30,628 bases of DNA from DMER64 sp964542305 (lineage in GTDB: Bacteria; Bacteroidota; Bacteroidia; Bacteroidales; UBA932). Shown here piece after piece: positions 7,975-15,600 of the stretch; within the stretch, counting starts at the first letter, position 1, and every line of letters begins with the position of its first letter. The position numbers and the translations under genes are program-made. The DNA lies in NCBI GenBank assembly GCA_964542305.1, contig CAZITX010000024.1, forward strand, positions 1-30,628, in the 5' to 3' direction. The notes beneath the pieces are model-generated. The model ran no database searches. It worked only from the letters and a program-made list of their open reading frames with translations, and was not told where the DNA came from.

Positions 7975-9051
7975 AGCAAGGATGCAAACCGGCTGGTCCA
8001 CGGGGATGCGTTTACCGGTATCCTCAGGCAGGCCGGTTTTAATATTCCGCTTGTATATTTCTATATGGTTTTCGTTTTTGCATGCGACCAGGATCCAACG
8101 ATCATCCGGGGTTATTAAAAAATGCCTTGGATGACTTCCCGTTGGTTGAAAACCCACCCGGGTCAGCATATCTCTTTCATCATTTAAACGATAGATTACC
8201 AGGCCGTCTCCTTTCAGACGCGTGGAAGCGTACAGAAAATTGCCGTCACGGGATAAAGCAATGTGGGCACTCCCGCGTGCCCACAGCGTATCGGCCGTTA
8301 CGGACTGGATGGGGTTCAGTTTCCCGTTTTGGTGAGTAAAAACGGTAACCATGCCCGAGAGTTCGTTGATAAGGTATGCGTAGTTACCTTTTTTGTTGAA
8401 TGTCAGGTGTCTGGGACCGCTTCCAGGTTCCAGTGTTACAGTGTCGGAAAGAACAGGTGCATCGGGACCGTGGTTATTGAAAACATAAATGCGGTCTGTT
8501 CCCAGGTCTGTGGCAAACAAGTGACTGCTGTCCGGAGAAAAGACAACGCAATGGATGTGTGGGGATTTTTGCCTGAGCGTATCGGGTCCCGAACCCGTAA
8601 ATTTCCAACGGTGCCTGATGGTTTCTGCTCCGGGTGAGAATACTGTAACCGTACCCGAGGAGTAATCGGCAGTTACCACGTATTTGCCCGAGGGTTCAAC
8701 AGCCACATGACAGGGATCTGCACCCGGATTCTCCAGGAACCTGAGCGGTATTATTTTTCCGCTTTCACGATCTGCTGCAAAAACAGAGATCCCGGATGCC
8801 GGGCCGCTTTCATTGACTGCGTATACCAGTTTGTTTTCTTTTGACAAGGCAAGAAAAGAAGGATTTTTAGAAGCAGTACTGTCCAGTAATTGAAAATTAC
8901 CTGTATTAACGTCAAAACGGTAAGCATAGATCCCATGGCTGTTGCCAGAAGTATATGTGCCGGCCAGCAACGTAAGGTCCTGATTGCCACTGGAGCAAGC
9001 GTGTAATGAAACCATAGTCACAATAAGAAATAACAGGTTTTTCACGATCAT
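7969..9051 (-). CDS. Lactonase-family beta-propeller lipoprotein (6-phosphogluconolactonase YbhE-like)
   Basis: A 360-residue protein with an N-terminal lipoprotein signal; the predicted acylated Cys19 follows VSLHA. The body is the seven-bladed propeller of the YbhE/cycloisomerase 2 type: repeated blade motifs such as DPCHVAVEPSGKYVVTADY, HIHCVVFSPDSSHLFATDLG and GPRHLTFNKKGNYAYLINE. Family members hydrolyse 6-phosphogluconolactone or related lactones. A secreted lipoprotein version is common in Bacteroidetes and probably acts on a different lactone or sugar in the periplasm. The ATG at 9051 is preferred to an upstream in-frame start because it opens the signal peptide directly. It is convergent with pirin. 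Confidence 0.88.
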   Translation of the reverse strand: MIVKNLLFLIVTMVSLHACSSGNQDLTLLAGTYTSGNSHGIYAYRFDVNTGNFQLLDSTASKNPSFLALSKENKLVYAVNESGPASGISVFAADRESGKIIPLRFLENPGADPCHVAVEPSGKYVVTADYSSGTVTVFSPGAETIRHRWKFTGSGPDTLRQKSPHIHCVVFSPDSSHLFATDLGTDRIYVFNNHGPDAPVLSDTVTLEPGSGPRHLTFNKKGNYAYLINELSGMVTVFTHQNGKLNPIQSVTADTLWARGSAHIALSRDGNFLYASTRLKGDGLVIYRLNDERDMLTRVGFQPTGSHPRHFLITPDDRWILVACKNENHIEIYKRNIKTGLPEDTGKRIPVDQPVCILAL

Positions 9052-9058
9052 TTTTTTA

Positions 9059-9066
9059 CAAAAATA
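9059..9066 (-). promoter_or_regulatory. Possible -7 box for the lactonase-like gene
   Basis: Minus-strand TATTTTTG fits TAnnTTTG, but the ATG is only 7 nt away and the box overlaps the A/T-rich tail of the adjacent terminator, so it may be chance. Confidence 0.35.
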
Positions 9067-9092
9067 AAAAAACCCCGTTAAAAAAACGGGGT
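9061..9092 (-). terminator. Rho-independent terminator of the NigD-like gene
   Basis: On the minus strand an 8-bp perfect stem ACCCCGTT/AACGGGGT (9072-9079 with 9085-9092) closes a 5-nt loop and is followed by TTTTTTATTTT. It begins about 30 nt after the NigD-like stop codon. Confidence 0.8.
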
Positions 9093-9122
9093 GGCGCATT
9101 AATTCATTTAACCGTAAACAAA

Positions 9123-9857
9123 TTAATAGTCCAGAGTGAAAACCTTCAGGCCCTGGTTGATGGTATTTACTGTAATCTTCAGGCCTTTCACACCTTCCTC
9201 AACACATTCTCCCACTAAAGGATACGACATCATGGTGGAAAAATTCGTATAAAGCGGATCGTTGCCGGATTCATGACGCAATTCCACGCAATAATAACCG
9301 TCTTCCAACGGAGTGTCCCGGTTCAGGTCGTAGATTAGGGCAAAAGAATGTTTGGTAGGGTCCATAGCCTGTATGGATACCTGGATGTTCAGATACATTT
9401 TGGAGCCGAAACCTCCTCCGGCAAACCATAAATACTGCGGTTCAACCCTGTCCGTACCCAGTGTATCAGGCTGGCCGGTGAAAATGAAATCTTCCGTATC
9501 GACAAGGTGCATCTGCACTATATCGATGTATTTTACGGGAGATTCATCCGTTTGGGCGTCTTCCCCTTCCTGATCACTACCGTGGATCGTATAATACAAT
9601 ATCAGCCGGTCTCCGTCTATAGGTTCAAACTCATCATTGATAGAGGTATGGTTCACGGGACAAAACAGCAGGGTATCATCGGTAATGACATAAAACGGGT
9701 ATGTCCCGTCTACTTCCTGTCCGTGTGTGTCTAAGGTTATGGTTCCCCACGTGACTTTTGTTTGTTCACCGGGATCCAGCCAATTGGAACAGGAATTCAT
9801 GGTAAGGAGCAGGGTAGCCGCAGAGATCATCAAAATGAAGTTGCTTATTCTTTTCAT
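9123..9857 (-). CDS. NigD-like lipoprotein
   Basis: A 244-residue lipoprotein: signal peptide with the predicted acylated Cys23 after LTMNS. The rest follows the NigD-like layout: a small beta-barrel segment around residues 35-90 (TWGTITLDT, DRLILYYTIHGS), then a C-terminal domain with YLWFAGGGFG, a beta strand KMYLNIQVS and YYCVELRHESGNDP. NigD-like proteins are widespread in Bacteroidetes, were named from the Prevotella nigrescens nigrescin bacteriocin locus, and have no firmly assigned function. The start at 9857 is chosen because MKRISNF opens the signal peptide; 29 codons upstream are open but not signal-like. It is divergent from the ECF sigma gene. Confidence 0.8.
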   Translation of the reverse strand: MKRISNFILMISAATLLLTMNSCSNWLDPGEQTKVTWGTITLDTHGQEVDGTYPFYVITDDTLLFCPVNHTSINDEFEPIDGDRLILYYTIHGSDQEGEDAQTDESPVKYIDIVQMHLVDTEDFIFTGQPDTLGTDRVEPQYLWFAGGGFGSKMYLNIQVSIQAMDPTKHSFALIYDLNRDTPLEDGYYCVELRHESGNDPLYTNFSTMMSYPLVGECVEEGVKGLKITVNTINQGLKVFTLDY

Positions 9858-9992
9858 TATTTTAGTATTTTCGTTGCAGTTTCTGTTTACTAATTGCAGC
9901 AATTTTTCAATTACTGCATCAAAGAAAGAAAAAATATTTGTCAATGCAGTATTCTATGACCCCCTGCATTTAACTGATGACCGTAAACACAA

Positions 9993-10511
9993 ATGAGAGA
10001 CCGAGAGCTTTGGAAAGAGATATACCAGAAGTACGCCAGGCGCATGTTGACAGTGTGTATGCGGTATGCTCCGGGCAGGGAACAGGCCGAGGACATGATG
10101 CATGACGGGTTTATGCAGGTGTTCAGGTCACTGGATAAATTTACGGACAGGGGAGAAGGGTCCCTAAGGGCTTGGATGGAACGGATTATGATCAATACCT
10201 GTTTGCAGCACCTGAGGAAAAAAGACCTGTTAAGGAACAGCACATTGGTAGAAACAGGAAAAGAACCGGCAGATGACAATACACTGGAAGCCGCTGCCGA
10301 AAGGGTCCCGGGTACTGTTTTACGTGGTTTCATTCAACAACTTCCGCCCGGGTACAGGGCCGTATTTAATCTTTATGTCTTTGAGGGGATGAGTCATAAA
10401 GAGATAGCTCAAAAACTGAACATAAAAGAAAAGACATCCTCCTCCCAATTATACAGGGCTAAATGTTTGCTTGCCTCGCAAATAAAAGAATATGAAAGAA
10501 AGCAACAATAA
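9993..10511 (+). CDS. ECF-type RNA polymerase sigma factor
   Basis: A 172-residue sigma-70 family protein with only region 2 (about residues 10-77, containing EDMMHDGFMQVFRSLDKF and LRAWMERIMINTCLQHLRK) and region 4 (about 115-165, LPPGYRAVFNLYVFEGMSHKEIAQKLNIKEKTSSSQLYRAK as a helix-turn-helix, here cited in two overlapping pieces: LPPGYRAVFNLYVFEG and SHKEIAQKLNIKEKT). This is the extracytoplasmic-function layout. The ATG at 9993 is the first in frame. The downstream gene starts inside its last seven codons (20-nt overlap), so the membrane protein at 10492 is its likely regulator. Which promoters it drives is unknown; the divergent NigD-like gene and its own operon are candidates. Confidence 0.92.
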   Translation: MRDRELWKEIYQKYARRMLTVCMRYAPGREQAEDMMHDGFMQVFRSLDKFTDRGEGSLRAWMERIMINTCLQHLRKKDLLRNSTLVETGKEPADDNTLEAAAERVPGTVLRGFIQQLPPGYRAVFNLYVFEGMSHKEIAQKLNIKEKTSSSQLYRAKCLLASQIKEYERKQQ

Positions 10512-11682
10512 ATGGACGGATATCGTCCGGGATAAGGTAAACGGACTTCCGGAAGTGTTGGATACCAATGCTTCCTGGGTACGAATGGAAAATAAGATCC
10601 TTGCTTTCTACCGGATACGTTTATTCAAAAGAACGGGACTTGCCGCTGCCTGCGTTGCTGCCATACTGGTTCCCATACTCTTTTTGAACAGCGGGGGACC
10701 CGGAATACCTGAACAGCCCGTACGTATAGTGCAATTGCACCAAACGGCAACACTCCTGACCTGTAAAGCCGAACGTCCTTCAAATACAATATATACCCTT
10801 CCCGTATCACGTGTCAGATCCATAACCGCGGAACCGGACGCAGAGACTGAACAAGCTACTGCACCTGCCCAAACGAGTGTACAGGAACAAGCACAACCTC
10901 AACCTCAACCTCAACCTCAACCTCAGGAACAAGCACAAACCGATCCTTTCGCACAACCCTATGAACAAACACGAACCCGGAGAAAATTTATGGTATCTGC
11001 CGCGGGACTGTTGAATGTAAGCCGGGGAGGAGCTGAAGGTGCCCTGCCTATGAACGATTTGTTGATGTCTGACAATAGGTTAACCACATACGGTATCACA
11101 CAAAAAGAAACCGGGCTGAATGCTTACGATGCTTCTTTTGCTTCCGTCTCATTCGTACAATATGAATACAAACACCGAATGCCTGTTTCCTTTGGCATAT
11201 ATGCATCGCTACCCCTGTCTGAAAGATGGTTTGTGGAAAGCGGCCTGTTTGCCACCCGCCTTGCCACGTCCATTTATTCCGAAACTTATGTGGAACTAAA
11301 GCCAAGCAATTCCGAGCCTGTTTTTATTACCGACAGGGTTTTGTGGTATTTGGGGATTCCTTTAAAGATCAGGTGGAACTTTGTGCAGAAAAAATATTTT
11401 ACCGCTTATGCCTCGGCAGGAGGCATGCTGGAGAAATGCGTTTCCTTTGATTATACGGGAAATATTGACGATGAGAATATGCAATTCACAACCGGTCAGA
11501 TCCCTTTGCAATGGTCGGTAAATGCCACATTGGGAGCACAATACAATATTATCAAGATACTTGGCCTTTTCGTAGAACCGGGTATCTCGTTTTTCCCTGA
11601 CAGCCACAACCCGGTACATACCATCCGGGGGGAAAGACCTTTGTATTTTAACCTGAATGCAGGGATACGATTTATGTTTTGA
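10492..11682 (+). CDS. Inner-membrane anchored outer-membrane beta-barrel protein, putative anti-sigma partner
   Basis: A 396-residue protein with an unusual three-part layout. Residues 1-45 are a charged, cytoplasmic-looking segment (WTDIVRDKVNGLPEVL). Residues 48-66 form one hydrophobic helix. Residues 120-150 are a Gln/Pro-rich linker containing a PQPQPQPQPQ run. From about 165 to the end, alternating strands and a C-terminal Phe (GIRFMF) look like a PorT-type outer-membrane barrel. The gene overlaps the sigma factor gene by 20 nt, the usual arrangement for a sigma/anti-sigma pair in Bacteroidetes. A single chain would therefore reach from cytoplasm to outer membrane. The N-terminus lacks a recognisable zinc anti-sigma motif, so sigma binding is inferred from position only. 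Confidence 0.8.
   Translation: MKESNNKWTDIVRDKVNGLPEVLDTNASWVRMENKILAFYRIRLFKRTGLAAACVAAILVPILFLNSGGPGIPEQPVRIVQLHQTATLLTCKAERPSNTIYTLPVSRVRSITAEPDAETEQATAPAQTSVQEQAQPQPQPQPQPQEQAQTDPFAQPYEQTRTRRKFMVSAAGLLNVSRGGAEGALPMNDLLMSDNRLTTYGITQKETGLNAYDASFASVSFVQYEYKHRMPVSFGIYASLPLSERWFVESGLFATRLATSIYSETYVELKPSNSEPVFITDRVLWYLGIPLKIRWNFVQKKYFTAYASAGGMLEKCVSFDYTGNIDDENMQFTTGQIPLQWSVNATLGAQYNIIKILGLFVEPGISFFPDSHNPVHTIRGERPLYFNLNAGIRFMF
10897..10926 (+). repeat. Hexanucleotide repeat (CCTCAA)x5 in coding sequence
   Basis: Five in-frame hexamers (the last is CCTCAG) encode the Pro-Gln linker. They are flanked on both sides by a direct copy of AGGAACAAGCACAA. Slippage would change linker length without shifting the frame. 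Confidence 0.9.
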
Positions 11683-11726
11683 GAATTTATTTTTACAAAT
11701 ACTGCGAATTATCCGATTTATTATCA

Positions 11727-11734
11727 TACATTTG
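11727..11734 (+). promoter_or_regulatory. -7 box for the cold-shock gene
   Basis: TACATTTG matches TAnnTTTG and leaves a leader of about 37 nt made mostly of T and A, which ends directly at the ATG without a Shine-Dalgarno sequence. Confidence 0.55.
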
Positions 11735-11774
11735 CAACTCATATAATTTTTTATTTTTTTTTATTTTTATTTCA

Positions 11775-11966
11775 ATGAATAACGGAACCGTTAAATTTTA
11801 CGATGAGATCAAAGGTTTTGGTTTTATCAAGGACGCTAACTCGTCCAAAGAGTATTTTGTACATTCATCTGGTCTGATCGACAGGATCAGAGATAACGAT
11901 GAAGTAACTTTCGACTTACAGGAAGGAAGAAAAGGATTAAATGCCGTAAATGTAAGACGCAGCTAA
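11775..11966 (+). CDS. Cold-shock domain protein (CspA family)
   Basis: A 63-residue single cold-shock domain. RNP1 is KGFGFI (residues 13-18) and RNP2 is YFVHSS (27-32), both nucleic-acid-binding motifs of the OB-fold. Such proteins bind single-stranded RNA or DNA and act as RNA chaperones. The start at 11775 (MNNGTVKFYD) is canonical; a longer frame begins 32 codons upstream but runs through the promoter and T-rich leader. A strong terminator follows 20 nt after the stop, so it is a monocistron and separate from the peptide synthetase operon despite being adjacent. A U-rich leader is in keeping with post-transcriptional control of csp genes, though none is shown. Confidence 0.93.
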   Translation: MNNGTVKFYDEIKGFGFIKDANSSKEYFVHSSGLIDRIRDNDEVTFDLQEGRKGLNAVNVRRS

Positions 11967-11986
11967 TCCTGCAACATACCATTTGC

Positions 11987-12019
11987 AATCCCGCCGCTTT
12001 GCGACGGGATTTTTTTTTA
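11987..12019 (+). terminator. Rho-independent terminator of the cold-shock gene
   Basis: Stem AATCCCG/CGGGATT plus an inner CGC/GCG pair around a TTT loop with one C-A mismatch, followed by nine T residues (12010-12018). It ends exactly where the -7 box of the next operon begins. Confidence 0.85.
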
Positions 12020-12025
12020 CATTTG
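12018..12025 (+). promoter_or_regulatory. -7 box for the PPTase-NRPS operon
   Basis: TACATTTG is a full TAnnTTTG match whose first base is the last T of the preceding terminator. A TTTG at 11998-12001, inside the terminator loop, could serve as a -33 element but the 16-nt spacing is short. The start codon at 12028 is only 2 nt downstream, so a transcript from this box would be leaderless. Confidence 0.5.
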
Positions 12026-12027
12026 TA

Positions 12028-12618
12028 ATGATGATCTACCTTTTGGCTCATGCAGATGATTTGCCGGACAGTTTCCCGGAAATGTGCATAGCTTTTATGC
12101 CCCCTGAGCGCAGCCGGCAAATGATGGGCTATGTCAGGATAGAGGACCGAAAATTATGTGCAGCAGCTTATGTGCTGCTGATCCATGCTCTGAAAAAGGA
12201 AAACCTTTTTACACGGCTGCCGGTTTTCGGATACGGACCCCAGAACAAACCTTACCTGGTCAATTATCCCGGTTTATATTTTAACATAAGCCATTGTGAA
12301 GGGGCGGTCGTATGTGCGCTGTCTTCCAACCCGGTGGGCATTGATATTGAAAAAGTGGAGCGTTACGATGACAATATGGCCCGGTACATCTGTAAATCCA
12401 TTGAATACAAGTGGATTACGGAAATACCCGGGATGGAAGCGCAACGGTTTACTGAAATGTGGACACGCAAGGAAAGTTTCGTAAAGTCCCTTGGAACCGG
12501 GATTGACTGCCATCCCCGGGACATGAATAGCGAAGAAAGCCGCGTCTTTTATTCGAAGAACAAAAACAATCAATACATAATAAGTCTCAGACAATGCAGC
12601 AAAAAACCTACCCCCTGA
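12028..12618 (+). CDS. 4'-phosphopantetheinyl transferase (Sfp type)
   Basis: A 196-residue enzyme that would transfer phosphopantetheine from CoA to the carrier-domain serines of the neighbouring synthetase. Sfp-type signatures are present: FNISHCEG (85-92), the Mg-binding GIDIEKVE (104-111) with Asp106 and Glu108, and WTRKESFVK (145-153). The start is chosen at the ATGATG at 12028/12031, since the frame further upstream runs through the cold-shock terminator; either ATG is possible. Its last 25 nt overlap the synthetase start, so expression of the two is tightly linked. A dedicated activating enzyme beside one megasynthase supports a complete, functional biosynthetic unit. Confidence 0.93.
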   Translation: MMIYLLAHADDLPDSFPEMCIAFMPPERSRQMMGYVRIEDRKLCAAAYVLLIHALKKENLFTRLPVFGYGPQNKPYLVNYPGLYFNISHCEGAVVCALSSNPVGIDIEKVERYDDNMARYICKSIEYKWITEIPGMEAQRFTEMWTRKESFVKSLGTGIDCHPRDMNSEESRVFYSKNKNNQYIISLRQCSKKPTP

Positions 12619-15600
12619 CAAATGCCCAGAAGGGCATGTATTACGAATGGCAGAAAGACAAAGAGCTCACACAGTACAACAATCCGTTCCTTTATGAATT
12701 TCCCGAAAACATACAGGCTCAAAAACTGCACGATGCACTGGTAAAGACAGTTCAGGCACATCCTTTCCTGAAGCTTAAACTGAAATTGCTGGGCAACGGA
12801 GAGGTGGTTCAATACTTCGTTAAAGAAGATCCTGTAAACATTCCCGTCTATGAAACAGTAGAAGAAGGCCTAAGGGAGCGCCTCCTTAAAACCGTAAAAC
12901 CGTTTGATCTTTTGTCCGGAGAACCTCTTTACAGGATAGACTTATACAAAACGCCGAGAAAGATTTATGTGTTGCTGGATATTCACCACATTGCCTACGA
13001 TGGTTCTTCCAGTATTGTTTTTCACAAGGACCTGGTTAAAGCCTACAACGGGGAAGAACTGCAGGAGGAATCCTTTACCTGCGGCGATTTTGCGCTGTTT
13101 GAAACAGAGCGTATGAAGGGAGGCGAATACAAACGCGATGAAGCCTATTTTACGGAAAGACTCTCAGGGGTAACCCCGGCAAAACTTCCCATCCTGAACC
13201 GGTCTGAACAAGCTGCAGGGATGCTGGATAAAGTTTCTGAATATATTGATTATCAAGAAATAAGTGATTATTGTAAACGCCTGGAAATTTCTCCTAACAA
13301 CTTGTTTGCCGGGGCCCTGGGGATCTGCCTGAACCGTTATACCCGTGAGAAAAAGTTATGTTTCTGTACGGCTCACAATGGCCGAATTGACGAAAGGGTA
13401 CAGGAAAATGTAGGCATGTTCGTTAAGACACTCCCCGTGGTTGTGGAAACGGATCCCGGACAAAAACTGGAAGACTACCTGAAGGGGATCCGTACCGATA
13501 TGAAAGAACTCTGGACACACCAGACGTATCCTTTTGCAGATATGGTGACCCATTTCGGCATTGCCATGGACCTTACCTACACCTATCAGAAAGGGATCCT
13601 GGAATATTTTGAAATGCCCCAGGGGCACGTCAAAATGGAATACATGCACGAAGGGTCCACCCACGACAAACTGAGCATATACATATACCAGTTCCCCGAC
13701 AACTTTGAAATACGCTGCGAATACAACAACGCACTGTACGACAGGGATTACATGGAAGTTTTTGCTGCTTCCCTGAAAAACACGCTGGAAGAGATTCTGG
13801 CTGCCGATCCTTCGAAGACAGCCTGCTCGGCAATCACCATTGTCAATCCCGCAGAAAAGGAAAAAGTACTGGAATTCGCCCGGGGTAACGAACTGGCTTA
13901 TGACAACACCAAATCTTTCCCGGATCTTTTCCGGGCGCAAGTGGCCAAAAACCCTAATAACCCCGCGGTAAAAGACATATCCGGAACATTGACCTATGAA
14001 CAACTGGACCGCCAGTCGGATGTGATGGCCCGCAAACTGACAGCCATGGGGGTCAAACCGGACGATTTTGTAGCCGTTGTGCTGTCCCGCCGGAAAGAAT
14101 ACGTGGTGACCGTATTGGGGATCCAGAAAGCCCGTGCCGCTTACGTTCCCATGGACAGTGAATACCCCATCGACCGTTTGCTTTACATGATGGATGACAG
14201 CCGTTCCGCGGTATTGGTAACCGAAAAGGAACTTTATGCCAAAAAGCAGGCAGAAGGAGACTTTAAACACCACAACGTGCTGTTTCTGGAAGACATACAT
14301 TTGGATGCACCTGTAGAAAAAGTAACCGATCTGCCCGGTCCGGACAATCTGGCCTACATGATTTACACATCGGGATCCACGGGGAAGCCCAAAGGTGTTA
14401 TGATAAGCCACCGGGGACTGGTTGCCATGAGTAAGGCACATGCCCACGATATGGACATCGTTCCGGAAGACAACAACATATGTCATGCCAGCTTTAGCTT
14501 TGATGCCTCGGTACACGATATTTTCCCGCCCTTATCGGCAGGGGCCTGCATACATGTGATTCCTTCCGAAATGCGCCAGGACATGGTTATGCTGTACGAT
14601 TACATGATCCAAAACCACATTACCGGGGGCACCTTCAGTACCCAGTTTGGTCTGGAACTGATCAACCAGTTTGAACTTCCTATGAAATACATGCTGGTAG
14701 GCGGGGAGAAAATGTTCCCTGTGAAAAAGCGTAATCTTAAGATCGTTAACGGATACGGACCTACCGAATTCACCGTATGTTCCGATTACCACATACTTGA
14801 CCAGGACAAAGACACCGGGAATATTCCCATAGGACGGCCTGTTCCCAATTCCTGGTCTTACGTTCTGGACGACAAACAGCAGCTGCTTCCGGCCGGTGTA
14901 GCCGGGGAATTGTGCCTGGCCGGCCCCCAGATTGCCCTGGGATACTGGCTGCGGGAAGATATCACTGCAGAACGTTTCCTGCCCAATCCATACACTAACG
15001 GGCCGGTTAATGACAAACTGTACCGCACCGGAGACCTGGTTCGGTGGCGCAGCGACGGGCTGCTTGAATACCTGGGCCGGATAGACACCCAGGTAAAATT
15101 GCGCGGTTTCCGCATAGAACTGGGTGAAATTGAAACCGTACTCTCTAAATTCCCGGGCATTGTATCGGCCGTTGCCGATGTCAAAGAGTTCGGAGGAGCG
15201 CAGCAGTTATGCGCGTATTACCAGGCAGAAGGAGATATGGACATTTCCGAGGAAGCACTGCTGGAACATTTGCGCGCCAGCCTGACAGACTATATGGTTC
15301 CATCGGCTTTGCTAAAATTGAAAGCCTTTCCCATGACACCCAACGGCAAGGTGGATCGCAAAAAACTTCCTATCCCGCATCTGGCACTAAAAGAGATCAT
15401 TCCTCCGCAAACCATCATGGAAAAAGACCTCTTTGCAATTGTAGAGGAAATACTGAAGACAGATCAGTTTGGCGTTACCACCAACCTGTTGTCCATTGGG
15501 CTTACCTCCTTGCTGGCCATCCGGTTTTCCGTAGTGGTCAAACAAAAAATGGATATCAACCTGCCCACCAAGGATATTTTGAAACTCAAAACCATACGGT

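Noticed and set aside
9861..9944. N-terminal extension of the NigD-like protein
   Set aside because: The canonical lipoprotein signal begins at MKRISNF (9857); extra residues upstream would bury it.
11679..11774. N-terminal extension of the cold-shock protein
   Set aside because: It would place the promoter box and T-rich leader in the coding region and add a Phe/Ile-rich stretch absent from this compact family.
13356..14516. 386-codon open frame on the minus strand opposite NRPS module 1
   Set aside because: It is antisense to a clearly functional NRPS reading frame, encodes no recognisable motif, and similar antisense frames occur at the equivalent place in module 2; it is a by-product of codon usage.
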